Shown here: positions 45,129 to 54,510 of the stretch, in pieces
How the letters are laid out: each line of letters opens with the position of its first letter
Position numbering within the stretch: the stretch's first letter is position 1
Notes under the pieces: generated by a model
What the model saw: the letters and a program-made list of their open reading frames with translations, nothing else
What the model was told of the DNA's origin: nothing
Database searches by the model: none
NCBI GenBank assembly: GCA_022706085.1
Contig: JAKJDF010000005.1
Span: 1 to 64,000 of the forward strand
Direction of reading: 5' to 3'
Origin: Candidatus Latescibacterota bacterium
GTDB lineage: Bacteria > Latescibacterota > MWCZ01
DNA length: 64,000 bases
Made by a program: the position numbers and the translations under genes

Positions 45129-45995
45129 TTATCGGGTCGGAGGTGGAACCAGGCGCAGACCCGCTTCCCACCACGAACGCAACAGAGGGGATTGGAGGCT
45201 GCGCAGAGCAAAGTGCCGCGTTGCCAAGGACATGTCCAGATCTGCGACCAGGACATCCTCGCCCCAGATGGATGCCTCTGCAACGATGTTCCCATCCGGT
45301 TTGATGATCCTGCTGTGCCCGTTGGACCCAGCCGCTTCCCCGCGCGGCTTTCCGTTTCGCATCCGGACATTCCCCATTGGCGCGTTCGCGTGGACCACGA
45401 AGACGCTGTTTTCCATCGCGCGGGCCTGGATCTGAGCACGGTACGGGGCAATTTTCGTTTCGGCGGTAATGTCAGACTCACACGAGATGTAGAAAATGAT
45501 CTGAGCGCCTGCGAGCACAGGCAGCCGAACAAGTTCCGGGTACCGTTCATCGTGACAAATGATCACGGAGCATGGCACCGAATCGAAGTTGAACATGGCG
45601 AACCGGGTTCCCGAAGCGCACCACTTTTCCCCCGCAAGCTGGATTTTGGCATACCTCGCCACGCATTTCCCCGTTGGATCGAATGCAAGAGCGCCGTTGT
45701 ACAGAGTGCCGTGTTCCCAGTAGGGGATGCCTACTACGACGCTGATTCCATTCTCTCTGCACGCGGTGGAAATCTCCCGTTCCGCGTGTGACAGTTGTTC
45801 CGGGGCGGTGGCCCGGATCGCCTTCTCGTCGTAACTGGTGACGGCGCATTCCGGGAACGCGGCGGCACGGACACCTTGCTGCGAAAGACGATGGAGGTGT
45901 TCAACAATGCGTGCAACGTTTCGTTCGACGTGCGGCGAGCTTCGGAACTGCACGGACGCGACGCGAAACGGGGAATGACGAGCGGTCTTGTTCAC
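45129..45995 (-). CDS. carbon-nitrogen hydrolase (nitrilase family)
   Basis: Amidase-type hydrolase of 288 residues. The Glu-Lys-Cys triad is visible: FPECAV (Glu), ARYAKIQLAGEKW (Lys) and VIICHDERYPE (Cys). The C-terminal half holds MGNVRMRNGKPRGEAAGSNG, an unusual loop. Nothing in the surroundings gives the substrate. The GTG at 45995 follows AGGGAGAAG, which sets the start; an ATG at 46061 would add 22 unsupported residues. It is divergent from the bifunctional nuclease gene. Confidence 0.88.
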   Translation of the reverse strand: MNKTARHSPFRVASVQFRSSPHVERNVARIVEHLHRLSQQGVRAAAFPECAVTSYDEKAIRATAPEQLSHAEREISTACRENGISVVVGIPYWEHGTLYNGALAFDPTGKCVARYAKIQLAGEKWCASGTRFAMFNFDSVPCSVIICHDERYPELVRLPVLAGAQIIFYISCESDITAETKIAPYRAQIQARAMENSVFVVHANAPMGNVRMRNGKPRGEAAGSNGHSRIIKPDGNIVAEASIWGEDVLVADLDMSLATRHFALRSLQSPLLRSWWEAGLRLVPPPTR

Positions 45996-46160
45996 GGCTT
46001 CTCCCTGCTGAGGCGCAATTCGGTCGTAGACGCGAGTTGTGGGTCGAGATGATTGCGGCACAAGGGGATGTTATTGACCGGTTTCACCAGCCGGCCTATA
46101 TTGACTAACAAACCCGTGAAAATGTAAGAATTGCTCGCGCGAACGCACAGGGAGACGTCC

Positions 46161-46688
46161 ATGGCGATGGTTCAGGCGGTGGTCCACGGCCTCGGTTTGG
46201 ACGTGAACCATGGGCCGGTCGTTCTGCTGAAAGAAGCGGACGGGGAACGTGTGCTCCCGATCTGGATAGGGCATCCAGAGGCGCATGCCATCCAGATGAA
46301 ACTGGAGAACCAGGACTGCGGCCGCCCTCTGACGCATGATCTTATGAAATCGGTCATGGATTTGCTCGAAGCCCGGCTCTTGCGTGTGGAAATCACAAAG
46401 CTCGAGGATTCCACGTATTACGCTGAGCTTGTGGTCCGCACGGATGAAGGAGAGGCGCGGATCGACGCACGTCCCAGCGACTCGATCGCGCTGGCACTTC
46501 GTTTCGACGCACCAATATGGGCGGAGGAAGGCCTGTTCCGGTCGACGGAAACCGAGCAGAGCGATACCGAAGCAGGGCAAGCGGAAGAAACCGACGAGCA
46601 ACGTGCCGAAAGGCAGAAGACGGAACTCCAGCGAAGGCTCCGGCACATAGATCCCAGCAGTTTCGGGTACTACCGCCTCGGTGACTGA
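46161..46688 (+). CDS. bifunctional nuclease (DUF151) family protein
   Basis: Protein of 175 residues. The DUF151/BFN domain covers residues 1-130, with VVLLKEADGERVLPIWIGHPEAHAI and ARPSDSIALALRFDAPI, followed by an acidic linker and a UvrB-C-like end (QRAERQKTELQRRLRHID). Plant and bacterial members cleave DNA and RNA; the bacterial role is unclear. AGGGAG precedes the ATG at 46161. Upstream, TTGACT near 46102 might be a -35 box, but no convincing -10 follows. Confidence 0.9.
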   Translation: MAMVQAVVHGLGLDVNHGPVVLLKEADGERVLPIWIGHPEAHAIQMKLENQDCGRPLTHDLMKSVMDLLEARLLRVEITKLEDSTYYAELVVRTDEGEARIDARPSDSIALALRFDAPIWAEEGLFRSTETEQSDTEAGQAEETDEQRAERQKTELQRRLRHIDPSSFGYYRLGD

Positions 46689-46752
46689 GTGGCGCGGTCT
46701 CCTTGCGCGAGCCTTTGACCTATACCCGGAATCCTCTTGAAAAGGTCACTTG

Positions 46753-48630
46753 ATGATCCAAGCCGATCGACTTCCGCTTTTGAAGACTTCTTTCCTTGTT
46801 ATGGATTTGCTCGCCATTGCGGTGGTTTTTGGCGCCCGGATCAGCAATGCTGCCATCCCCGAGAGAAGGGCCCAGACTTCGCCGCCTGTGGAGCGCCCGG
46901 ACTCCGTTTTTGCGCTGGCGCTTCAGGATTACGACGGCGGCCGCTTTGTCGAAGCGAGATGGGCGTTCGAAAGTCTCGCGAACAGCCTGCCTCGAAGCTC
47001 GCCGTTGAAACCGGCAAGTCAGCTCATGTGGGCGAGGTCTCTGTATCGGCTCGGAGACTACCCCGCGGCAGAATCTGCTGTTCTTCCGCTTACTCAGGAA
47101 ACGGGAACCGGCACGCCCGGCTCCGCGTTCGCCGCACACGGACGATTCCTGCTCGGGCTGGTCTGCTGGCGAACGGGGCGTTTTGAGGATGCCATCCGAA
47201 ACCTGCACGCGGTTTGCAATTCATCCGTCGTTTCAGAGACAGCAAAACGGGACGCGCGGCTTTTGACTCTGGCCTCCGTCGCACGGGTCGAGCACGTCGA
47301 CTTCGCGGCGTTTGATACCTCCCAGGCAGCGTTCGTTCGGGACGTACTCCAACTCAACCGTGCGATCGCCCTGTTCAACGCATCGCAGATGACCGCCGCG
47401 CGCCTTGTATTGGAGCAATTGCAGAGGAGTTCCCCGGACACGCCGTTCGCCAGTGAAGTAGCTGCGCTGCTGGCGGATGTCAAAAGCTACGAGCGAACGG
47501 AAATCCGCCTGGCTGTGGTTACGCCGCTCTCAGGGGAAGATTCCACATCGGGAGCAGCGCTTCTTGACGGGGTCAGGTTTGCCTTCGAGCGACTCGCCCC
47601 GCCGGGCCTTTCACCGCTCGTGACCAAAAGCGCAGCAACGCAGGTGGAGACAATACACGCCGTAGAGGGTTTCGCGCGGGACACAACGGTGCTGGCGGTG
47701 ATTGGTCCTCTCACGACGGAGAATGCGATCGTCGCGGGTGCGGTGGCTAACGCGATGGGTCTCCCACTTATTACGCCGACGGCTTCGGGGGAAGGTGTTT
47801 GTGGGATTGGTGATAACATCTTTCAGTTGAATCTGACGGCGCGTGCGCAAGGGGCGTTTCTTGCGTCGGTCGTTGCGGATAGCCTCCGGGCGCAGACTGT
47901 TGCCATTCTGAGCACGTACGACCCGCACGATCAGGCTCTGTCGTCCGAATTCGCCCGCGTAGTTCGCGAGAAGGGTCTGATTGTTATTGCGCACGAGCAT
48001 TTCATTACGGGTACTACTGATCTTACCCGTCCACTGAGCGCGATCCGCCGGGCGGCGTTGCAACGAACTCCTCCCCCCGCCGAAATGGATACGGTGCATT
48101 TCATGCCGGAGATCAACTCAATCGACGCCATGCTGGTCTGTTCTTCACACGAAGCGGACCTGGTTGCGGTAGCGGTGCAGATCCCCACGCAGAAGATCTG
48201 GACGCGCGTTGTGGGAAACGCCACGTGGGGTAATTCCTCCGTGCGCCAGCAGGCCGGTGAGGCCGCGGAAGGCGTTCTGTTCGCAACGACGTTCGACCAG
48301 TCGTATCTGGAAGCCCGAAATTTCACGGACGCGTACCGCGCGGAACGAGGGAATGAGCCGATGCTCGCAACGGCGCTCGGATACGACGCCACGTCGCTTG
48401 CTCTGCAGGCAATATCCACCGGCGCGAGAACCCGGACGGAGGTTCGGCGATTCCTCGCAGACGTGAAGGAATGGCCCGGAGTTACGGCGCTCATCACCAT
48501 GGCGCCGGACGGGTGCAACCGGAACGCCATGGTTCGAATGATTCGCGGCGGGACGATTCGGCCCGTGAGTGATTGGCAGATCCTTTCCCGCGCGGCAACG
48601 CGGAGTGCCACGCCTCAGGTTGGCCAATGA
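46753..48630 (+). CDS. TPR plus periplasmic-binding-domain protein (LpoA-like)
   Basis: Exported protein of 625 residues. After a hydrophobic N-terminus (MDLLAIAVVFGARISNA) come TPR-like helical repeats to about 230 (YDGGRFVEARWAFESLA, YRLGDYPAAESAV) and then a Peripla_BP_6 domain (IRLAVVTPLSGEDSTSGAALLDGV, VIGPLTTENAIVAGAVANAMGLPLITPT). The layout resembles LpoA-type activators of peptidoglycan synthases or receptor-like proteins in FCB genomes. The ATG at 46753 (after a TTG) has AAAAGG upstream. It overlaps or abuts larE by four bases and is co-transcribed. Confidence 0.75.
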   Translation: MIQADRLPLLKTSFLVMDLLAIAVVFGARISNAAIPERRAQTSPPVERPDSVFALALQDYDGGRFVEARWAFESLANSLPRSSPLKPASQLMWARSLYRLGDYPAAESAVLPLTQETGTGTPGSAFAAHGRFLLGLVCWRTGRFEDAIRNLHAVCNSSVVSETAKRDARLLTLASVARVEHVDFAAFDTSQAAFVRDVLQLNRAIALFNASQMTAARLVLEQLQRSSPDTPFASEVAALLADVKSYERTEIRLAVVTPLSGEDSTSGAALLDGVRFAFERLAPPGLSPLVTKSAATQVETIHAVEGFARDTTVLAVIGPLTTENAIVAGAVANAMGLPLITPTASGEGVCGIGDNIFQLNLTARAQGAFLASVVADSLRAQTVAILSTYDPHDQALSSEFARVVREKGLIVIAHEHFITGTTDLTRPLSAIRRAALQRTPPPAEMDTVHFMPEINSIDAMLVCSSHEADLVAVAVQIPTQKIWTRVVGNATWGNSSVRQQAGEAAEGVLFATTFDQSYLEARNFTDAYRAERGNEPMLATALGYDATSLALQAISTGARTRTEVRRFLADVKEWPGVTALITMAPDGCNRNAMVRMIRGGTIRPVSDWQILSRAATRSATPQVGQ

Positions 48631-48644
48631 AGGAGCGAAGCGCG

Positions 48645-49673
48645 ATGACCCTGGAAGAGAAACACGCACGGCTCAGGGAAATGCTCCTCGAGGCCTCCCC
48701 GGTTGTGGTAGCATTTTCTGGCGGCGTGGACAGCACGTTCCTCCTTGCGGCCGCGCATCGGGCTCTTGGCAAGGGAAAATGCATCGGGGTGACCGCAGTG
48801 TCTGAATCCCTGGCTCCGGCGGAGCTGGACGAAGCACGGCAGATCGCGAACCAGATCGGAGCGGAATGGACGACGATCCAGACGAGAGAAATGGATGACC
48901 CTCTTTACCGCGCCAATACAAAGGAGCGGTGTTATTTCTGCAAGACGGAGCTGTTCAGCGCTCTGCGGACCTTCGCGTACGAACGCGGTTTTGCGACTGT
49001 TCTTGACGGGTTCAACGCTGACGACACCGGGGACTGGCGGCCGGGCGCGCGTGCAGGGGCGGAACAAGGAGTCAAAAGCCCGCTCAAGGATGCAGGCCTG
49101 ACGAAACAGGATATCCGGGATCTCTCGCGGTCTTACGGTCTCCCAACCTGGAACAAACCGTCGTTCGCGTGCCTTGCCTCCCGTTTGCCGTACAATACGG
49201 AGATCACCCCGGAGAGGCTTGCTCTCATTGCTACCGCCGAAGCGGCTCTACGCTCACATGGTTTCATGGCATTTCGGGCGCGGTACCACGGGGAGACTGC
49301 GCGGCTTGAGATAGGAATTGACGAGATACCACGATTCGAAGAAGCCACGTTTGCGCGATCAGTTCGAGATGCCGTCGTGAAGGCAGGTTTCGCGCGTGTG
49401 ACTCTTGACCTGGCGGGTTTCCGGTCCGGAAGCCAGAACGAGACAAGCGGCCGCAGTGGCATTGTCCCACTCCCGTCTGCGGCCCGCGATGGGCTTTTGA
49501 TCGTCAGGAAACAGGGGTTTGCCGGTGCGGAAGCATGCATCGAAGGAAATATGATTCGTATCATCGTTTCGTGGAAGGACTTCCCTCGCCTTCTCAAAGA
49601 GGAGACTCGCGTCCCCCTTGTGGCTGCGCTGCGCGGGCAAGGGTACGTGTACGTCGCAGCAGACATCCCGTAG
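48645..49673 (+). CDS. larE: LarE-like ATP-dependent sulfur transferase
   Basis: PP-loop protein of 342 residues. The ATP loop is VVAFSGGVDSTFL and the sulfur-donor area is ERCYFCKTELF (the Cys that sacrifices its sulfur in LarE). Other LarE motifs are DGFNADD, PLKDAGLTK and FACLASRLPYNTEIT. LarE makes the nickel-pincer cofactor of lactate racemase with LarB and LarC, but neither is present, so its role may be in another sulfur transfer. Start chosen at the ATG behind AAGGAG; an ATG at 48627 overlaps the upstream stop. Confidence 0.85.
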   Translation: MTLEEKHARLREMLLEASPVVVAFSGGVDSTFLLAAAHRALGKGKCIGVTAVSESLAPAELDEARQIANQIGAEWTTIQTREMDDPLYRANTKERCYFCKTELFSALRTFAYERGFATVLDGFNADDTGDWRPGARAGAEQGVKSPLKDAGLTKQDIRDLSRSYGLPTWNKPSFACLASRLPYNTEITPERLALIATAEAALRSHGFMAFRARYHGETARLEIGIDEIPRFEEATFARSVRDAVVKAGFARVTLDLAGFRSGSQNETSGRSGIVPLPSAARDGLLIVRKQGFAGAEACIEGNMIRIIVSWKDFPRLLKEETRVPLVAALRGQGYVYVAADIP

Positions 49674-49730
49674 GTATTCATCACCGGAACACTCCGCGTC
49701 CCGAAGACACCTGCCGGTGAGGAGGAAGGT

Positions 49731-51416
49731 GTGAGGTGGTTCGCCGTGAGTCTGCTCTGCCTGCTGTTCCATCCACAGGCAACAGCCGGTGATGAATTCG
49801 AACCGTCCGACCCTGACGAGGTTTCGTATCAGAACGCCCGGGCGGAGTACGCGGAGCTCGATTCGGCAGCTTTCGGCAGGGACCGATCCCCAACGGACAG
49901 GCCCGTCTTCAGTGCTTCGCGCAGCGCGAGGCATCCCCGCCTGGCTTTTCGATCTCGCCTGACAGGGTGGGACCTGGCCGAAAACAGTTCTCCTGACAAC
50001 GCCACATTCAACAACAGGATTATCGTGCGGCAGGGAGGCGTTGTCGGCGGATTCATCATTGAAAGGGATCACGACGAGCCGAGGGTCATGGATTACCGAA
50101 GCGGTACACTGGGTGTCTCATTCCATAGAGATTCCGCGCGCGTTGTACTCGGTGCCGTAGCGGCACACGTCGGTGCAGGTTTGATCGTCGGCAGACAGGG
50201 ACTCAACTGGACGGGCGCATCCTCGTTCCGTGAACGAGAAACCGCACTCGCTCCCGCCCTGACTACCGCAGAATCCGGAGCACTCCACGGAATCGGCTTT
50301 CACTACGTTGGCCACGCGTGGGAAGTCCTCGGCCTGTACACGACGCCAAGATGGGACGCGACTATCGACAGCGCAACGAACAGCGCGCGGGCGATCAGCG
50401 TCACCGGTCTGCACAGGACGGACGCGGAATTGCGTGCTGCGGGAGCACTCAAGGAGACGTTCCGTCTCTTCCGAATCGGCGCCAATTTCGGGCGGTCGGC
50501 ACGCGTGGGATTGACAGCAGCCAGAAGCGATTTCACGCCCCGCACGCTGTACCGCAGTTCCTCGGGAACAACGGACGAGATCTCTCTTTTCGGTGCCGAT
50601 GCCCAGTCAACAATCGGGCGTTTCCACGTCGGGGGTGAAGCAGTCCTGCAGGATGAGCGTGCATACGGGGGCGCCGGTACGCTTCGTTTTGGCAATGAGT
50701 CGTTGACCATGACTACCGCCGGTTGGCTGTATTCGTCGGCATTCACCTCGTTGCATGGAACGGGATGGAGCCTCCACAGCGAGGCTTCATCGGAACGTGG
50801 TGGTGCGCTCGTGGTTGGATGGGCTTCGGGGTCAGGCGTCCACATAGACGGATTCCTCGCCCATTCCATGGAGCCGCTTGATGCGGCAGGGCACGATTTT
50901 CCGCGGTGGACAACCGTAGAGGAACTCCGCTGGCAGACCCCCCTTTCGAAGCGATTTTCCTGGATCGGCAAGTGGAGGCAGAAGTCGACGCGGTCCACCA
51001 TGGCGGAGGGGATATTCACGGAACGAAGGCAGGACATCTCTTCTGATCTTGAGCTGGCAGCTTCAGGAGTTACTTTGCGAGGCGGGTGCGCGTTTGCCGA
51101 AAATCAGGCAGGAGACCGGGGAGGACTTGTGCGGATGCGGATACAAACCCGACTGACGCGCGAGTTGGACTGCACTCTGGGCGGCGCTTTTCATCGCACC
51201 AGCTCGACCTCGTTGCCGCTGTATCTCTATGAGCAACAGGTGCCGAACTATGGTTTCCTCTGGAGCCTGTACGGATCCCGAGCCAGCTGGACCGTCCGCG
51301 CCCGGTACCGGGCAGGCGGGGCCACCGCGTCGCTGTTCGCACTGGGTACGGGGACCTTGAACGACGCGGCAGACCGGCTGACTGTGATTGCGCAGATTGA
51401 TTATGTTCTACGGTAA
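49731..51416 (+). CDS. probable outer-membrane beta-barrel protein
   Basis: Exported protein of 561 residues with a signal peptide ending in QATA-G. The mature chain is a long run of alternating hydrophobic strands, for example VRLGVSFHRDSARVVLGAV-like and SLYGSRASWTVRARY, ending in VIAQIDYVLR with hydrophobic/aromatic last positions. No family recognised; it resembles barrels of unknown function in FCB genomes that are often fused to helix-hairpin-helix proteins. GTG start with GAGGAAGG upstream. Confidence 0.6.
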   Translation: MRWFAVSLLCLLFHPQATAGDEFEPSDPDEVSYQNARAEYAELDSAAFGRDRSPTDRPVFSASRSARHPRLAFRSRLTGWDLAENSSPDNATFNNRIIVRQGGVVGGFIIERDHDEPRVMDYRSGTLGVSFHRDSARVVLGAVAAHVGAGLIVGRQGLNWTGASSFRERETALAPALTTAESGALHGIGFHYVGHAWEVLGLYTTPRWDATIDSATNSARAISVTGLHRTDAELRAAGALKETFRLFRIGANFGRSARVGLTAARSDFTPRTLYRSSSGTTDEISLFGADAQSTIGRFHVGGEAVLQDERAYGGAGTLRFGNESLTMTTAGWLYSSAFTSLHGTGWSLHSEASSERGGALVVGWASGSGVHIDGFLAHSMEPLDAAGHDFPRWTTVEELRWQTPLSKRFSWIGKWRQKSTRSTMAEGIFTERRQDISSDLELAASGVTLRGGCAFAENQAGDRGGLVRMRIQTRLTRELDCTLGGAFHRTSSTSLPLYLYEQQVPNYGFLWSLYGSRASWTVRARYRAGGATASLFALGTGTLNDAADRLTVIAQIDYVLR

Positions 51417-51431
51417 CTGGAATTGTTCGGG

Positions 51432-52589
51432 ATGGTAAAACGCGCTCCTTTTGAGATGAGGAACCTGGTGACGTCTTCTCCCGTGCCCCTGTTGCGAACG
51501 CCGTTGTTCAACCGCCACGTCTCGCTCGGCGCAAGGATGGCTCCGTTCGCCGGATTCGAAATGCCGATCATGTATCGGAGTATCGCGGAGGAACACAATG
51601 CCGTTCGGAGCGGTTGCGGCATATTCGACGTGTCGCACATGGGCAGGCTGCGTTTCAGTGGAACGGCGGGGTACGAACTTCTCGAGCGCCTGACAACTAT
51701 CCATGTTGCTTCGGTGGGTGCCGGCGCCGCGCGGTACGGGTTTGTACTCACCGACAGCGGCGGGATCCTTGACGACGTGATTCTTTTCGTTACACACGCA
51801 GCGGAGTGGGTCCTCGTCGTGAACGCGGGAAATCGGCATTCCGTGGTTGAGCACATCAGGAAGCTGGAACTCCATCCCCGCTGTCTCGACGATACTGAAT
51901 CAACGGGCATGGTGGCAGTGCAGGGGCCAACAACACGGGCGGTTTTGAGGCAGGTAATGCCGGGGCTTGCGATACCTGAACGCGCTAACCGTGTGATTGA
52001 TGCGGATTGGCGCGGCACGCCTGTTGTCATCTCAACAACCGGGTACACAGGTGAAGACGGGGTCGAAATCATCGCGCCGAGCGGGCGCATTGAGGCTCTG
52101 TGGGACTCCGTGATCGAAGCCGGTGCGGTGCCGGCTGGTCTTGGCGCGCGTGATACTCTACGTCTCGAGATGGGGTACCCGCTTCACGGCCATGAACTTA
52201 CCGAGGAAACTGATCCGTGGCAGGCAGGTCTGGGATGGGCAGTTGACCGGAGGAACGAGGAATTCGTGGGCCGATCCGCCGTTTTTTCACGAGAGAATGA
52301 CAGAACTCCCCGCCTTGTGGCTCTCAAGGCGGCAGGACGCGGCATACCTCGCGCGGGGAACATTGTGGAAGACAACGGAACTGTAGTCGGGGATGTTACC
52401 TCTGGAACCTTTTCGCCTTCGCTGCGGCAGGGCATTGCGCTGGCGTACGTCGACTTCGGCGCGAGCAGTCCGGGCAAACAATTTTCCGTCCGCGACCGTG
52501 AGTCCGGATCACGACGGATGACAATGGAACAGGTACCTGCGCCGTTTTACCGGACGGGCACGCGCAGAAGCGCCAGGAACGCGTCATGA
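51432..52589 (+). CDS. gcvT: glycine cleavage system T protein
   Basis: Aminomethyltransferase of 385 residues that takes the methylene group from H-protein to tetrahydrofolate. Motifs are MAPFAGFEMPIMY, FDVSHMGRLRFSG, GILDDVILF, STTGYTGEDGVEI, and ARDTLRLEMGYPLHGHELTEE. No gcvH or gcvP is near. The start could be the ATG at 51432 or that at 51456. The stop overlaps the comB-like start by four bases (ATGA). Confidence 0.92.
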   Translation: MVKRAPFEMRNLVTSSPVPLLRTPLFNRHVSLGARMAPFAGFEMPIMYRSIAEEHNAVRSGCGIFDVSHMGRLRFSGTAGYELLERLTTIHVASVGAGAARYGFVLTDSGGILDDVILFVTHAAEWVLVVNAGNRHSVVEHIRKLELHPRCLDDTESTGMVAVQGPTTRAVLRQVMPGLAIPERANRVIDADWRGTPVVISTTGYTGEDGVEIIAPSGRIEALWDSVIEAGAVPAGLGARDTLRLEMGYPLHGHELTEETDPWQAGLGWAVDRRNEEFVGRSAVFSRENDRTPRLVALKAAGRGIPRAGNIVEDNGTVVGDVTSGTFSPSLRQGIALAYVDFGASSPGKQFSVRDRESGSRRMTMEQVPAPFYRTGTRRSARNAS

Positions 52590-53305
52590 ACATCGATCTT
52601 TCGGCAACGTGGCAGGAAGCATCCACAGTTACGCTGCGTGGTCACGCCGCCGTGGTAATTGATGTCCTGCGCGCGACGAGTACGATCGTCACCGCGATTC
52701 AATCGGGTGCCCGCGAGGTGATCCCGGTGGAAACCCCCGAGGATGCGCGGTTGGCAGCACAAGAACCACGTGCAGACCGAGTTGTTCTGGGGGGCGAACG
52801 CGGGGGCCTGAAGATCGAGGGGTTTGATTTCGGCAATTCGCCTTACGAGTACACGCCGCGCTCCGTCGGGGGCAGGACGGTCATCATGACTACGACGAAC
52901 GGTACGCGAGCTTTCGCCGCTGCGCGGGGAGCAAACATTACGGTTGCGGCGGCCTTGCTGAATGTCGGCAGCGTTGCAGATTTCCTGCTGCGGGAAGGAC
53001 GTGACGTCGTTATTATATGCGCGGGTACGGAAGGGAGGGTTTCCCTGGACGACCTCTACTGCGCGGGCGCGCTTATCGAAAGAATCCTCACCCCGGGGGC
53101 CGATTGGGTGCTGAATGACGGCGCGAGGCTGGCCGTTCACTGGTATGGTACGAATACCGGCACCAGCGTTGATGTCCTTGCGTCCTGCGCGCATGGACGG
53201 AAACTCGCGGAACTCGGATTCCATCGCGATGTAGAGTACTGCTCGAGGGTGGACACGGTGATGGAAGTACCCGTGCTGAGAGGCCGCTCGCTGGTCAGCC
53301 GATAA
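52586..53305 (+). CDS. comB: ComB-like 2-phosphosulfolactate phosphatase
   Basis: Protein of 239 residues matching the ComB family: AVVIDVLRATSTIVTAI, LGGERGGLKIEGFDFGNSP, MTTTNGTRAF, and CAGTEGRVSLDDLYCAGALI. ComB makes sulfolactate in coenzyme M synthesis; homologues also occur in many bacteria that lack the rest of that pathway, where the function is unclear. It is translationally coupled to gcvT. Confidence 0.88.
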   Translation: MNIDLSATWQEASTVTLRGHAAVVIDVLRATSTIVTAIQSGAREVIPVETPEDARLAAQEPRADRVVLGGERGGLKIEGFDFGNSPYEYTPRSVGGRTVIMTTTNGTRAFAAARGANITVAAALLNVGSVADFLLREGRDVVIICAGTEGRVSLDDLYCAGALIERILTPGADWVLNDGARLAVHWYGTNTGTSVDVLASCAHGRKLAELGFHRDVEYCSRVDTVMEVPVLRGRSLVSR

Positions 53306-53320
53306 ACGAGGAGGACAGGA

Positions 53321-54487
53321 TTGGCACGCGCAAATGGCGCCCACGGCTATCGTGCCGTACTCTCGGCACCAAGAATGGCACTGAATGGCACCGTTGTCAG
53401 AATAGGCACGATTGCCATACTCGTCTGTTCGGTGATTCTCTGCGTTTTCACGTATCTTGCGGTGCTCGCCGACCCGTCCATACCTCTCCTGTTCGCGTGG
53501 CGCAAGTTACGCCTGTTTCCCTGGTTGGCAGACCTGCGGCTGAACCCGGTGGGAACATTCGTGCAGACGACGGGTAAGGCAATCGCAGGGCTTGTTTTGT
53601 TGTACGCTACCGGCACGCAGGTAAAAACCCTTTTCCGCTACGCGAAAGGCGACGTTTCGTTTTCAGCATATGAAGCGTGGCATTCCGGTCGAGCGAACTC
53701 ACACGCGCTCGTGACTGCAATTGCGCTTCTCATACTGGTCGCCACCGGAACGCTGCTGAGCGCGTTGGCTCTTGGCCTGCCCGGGAGGGTACCCGTGGCG
53801 GGGGAGATTTTCGCGGCCCTGGGGTTTCTGGCGGCGTTGCCCCTCGCATTCCTCCTGCTGGTGTGCGTGGCGCTGGTTGCCGGCACCCTCACTGTCGGCG
53901 TCGCAATCGCCAATACGCTGGACGATGACTGGCTGGGAACACTGGTTAACGTGGGCGCTTTGCTCTGGTCCCAATGGTGGCGATTCCTGGTTTGCGAGGG
54001 AATCGTTTTCTGTGTCACCATCGCCTCGTGGCTTGCCGGCATGGGCCTCCTGTTCACCTGTTCCGGACTGGCATTGGCCCTGGTAGGATTGACAACCCAA
54101 GGCAGGCTTGCGGCGGTGGCGTACGTCGCGTCGCAATTTGTCCCGGGGTTGGATCGGGTGCTCTCGCGAATCGTCCCGCAGTTCGATGTCTGGAGCATCG
54201 TTGTCGGTCCCGGCGTCGCCATCGGGGGAGCATTTGTCTCCGCGGGAATCCTTTTCCTTCTGGCAGTCGTAACGGGATACGCTGCCGGCGTGTGGAGTGC
54301 GGGGCAGATGGTAACGTATGCGGAACTGCGCCGCCATCAGTATTCGCAGAATATCTACGAGAAAGAAGACATGATCGACAGGGTGGCGGCCCTTGCGCAC
54401 GCGCGTGAGTCCGGTAGACACGAGGCAGGGGCGCCACTTCCCGGGAACGGAAAAGACGCCGGCGATCAAGAATCACCGGCGTCTTGA
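53321..54487 (+). CDS. multi-spanning membrane protein of unknown function
   Basis: Integral membrane protein of 388 residues with about six or seven hydrophobic segments, an amphipathic connector (TLFRYAKGDVSFSAYEAWHSGRA), and a charged C-terminal tail of about 45 residues. No transporter signature seen. It starts with TTG behind GAGGAGG, 16 bases after the comB-like gene. Function unknown. Confidence 0.7.
   Translation: MARANGAHGYRAVLSAPRMALNGTVVRIGTIAILVCSVILCVFTYLAVLADPSIPLLFAWRKLRLFPWLADLRLNPVGTFVQTTGKAIAGLVLLYATGTQVKTLFRYAKGDVSFSAYEAWHSGRANSHALVTAIALLILVATGTLLSALALGLPGRVPVAGEIFAALGFLAALPLAFLLLVCVALVAGTLTVGVAIANTLDDDWLGTLVNVGALLWSQWWRFLVCEGIVFCVTIASWLAGMGLLFTCSGLALALVGLTTQGRLAAVAYVASQFVPGLDRVLSRIVPQFDVWSIVVGPGVAIGGAFVSAGILFLLAVVTGYAAGVWSAGQMVTYAELRRHQYSQNIYEKEDMIDRVAALAHARESGRHEAGAPLPGNGKDAGDQESPAS
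54453..54486. terminator. hairpin terminator overlapping a stop codon
   Basis: AAGACGCCGG (54453-54462) pairs with CCGGCGTCTT (54476-54485), plus inner GAT/ATC pairs, round a short loop. The gene's TGA at 54485-54487 lies at its end. The T-run is weak on the plus strand but reads TTTT on the minus strand, so it may mainly stop the convergent lipoprotein transcript. Confidence 0.62.
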
Positions 54488-54510
54488 CGTTCCCAAGGGA
54501 ACGATGTGTT

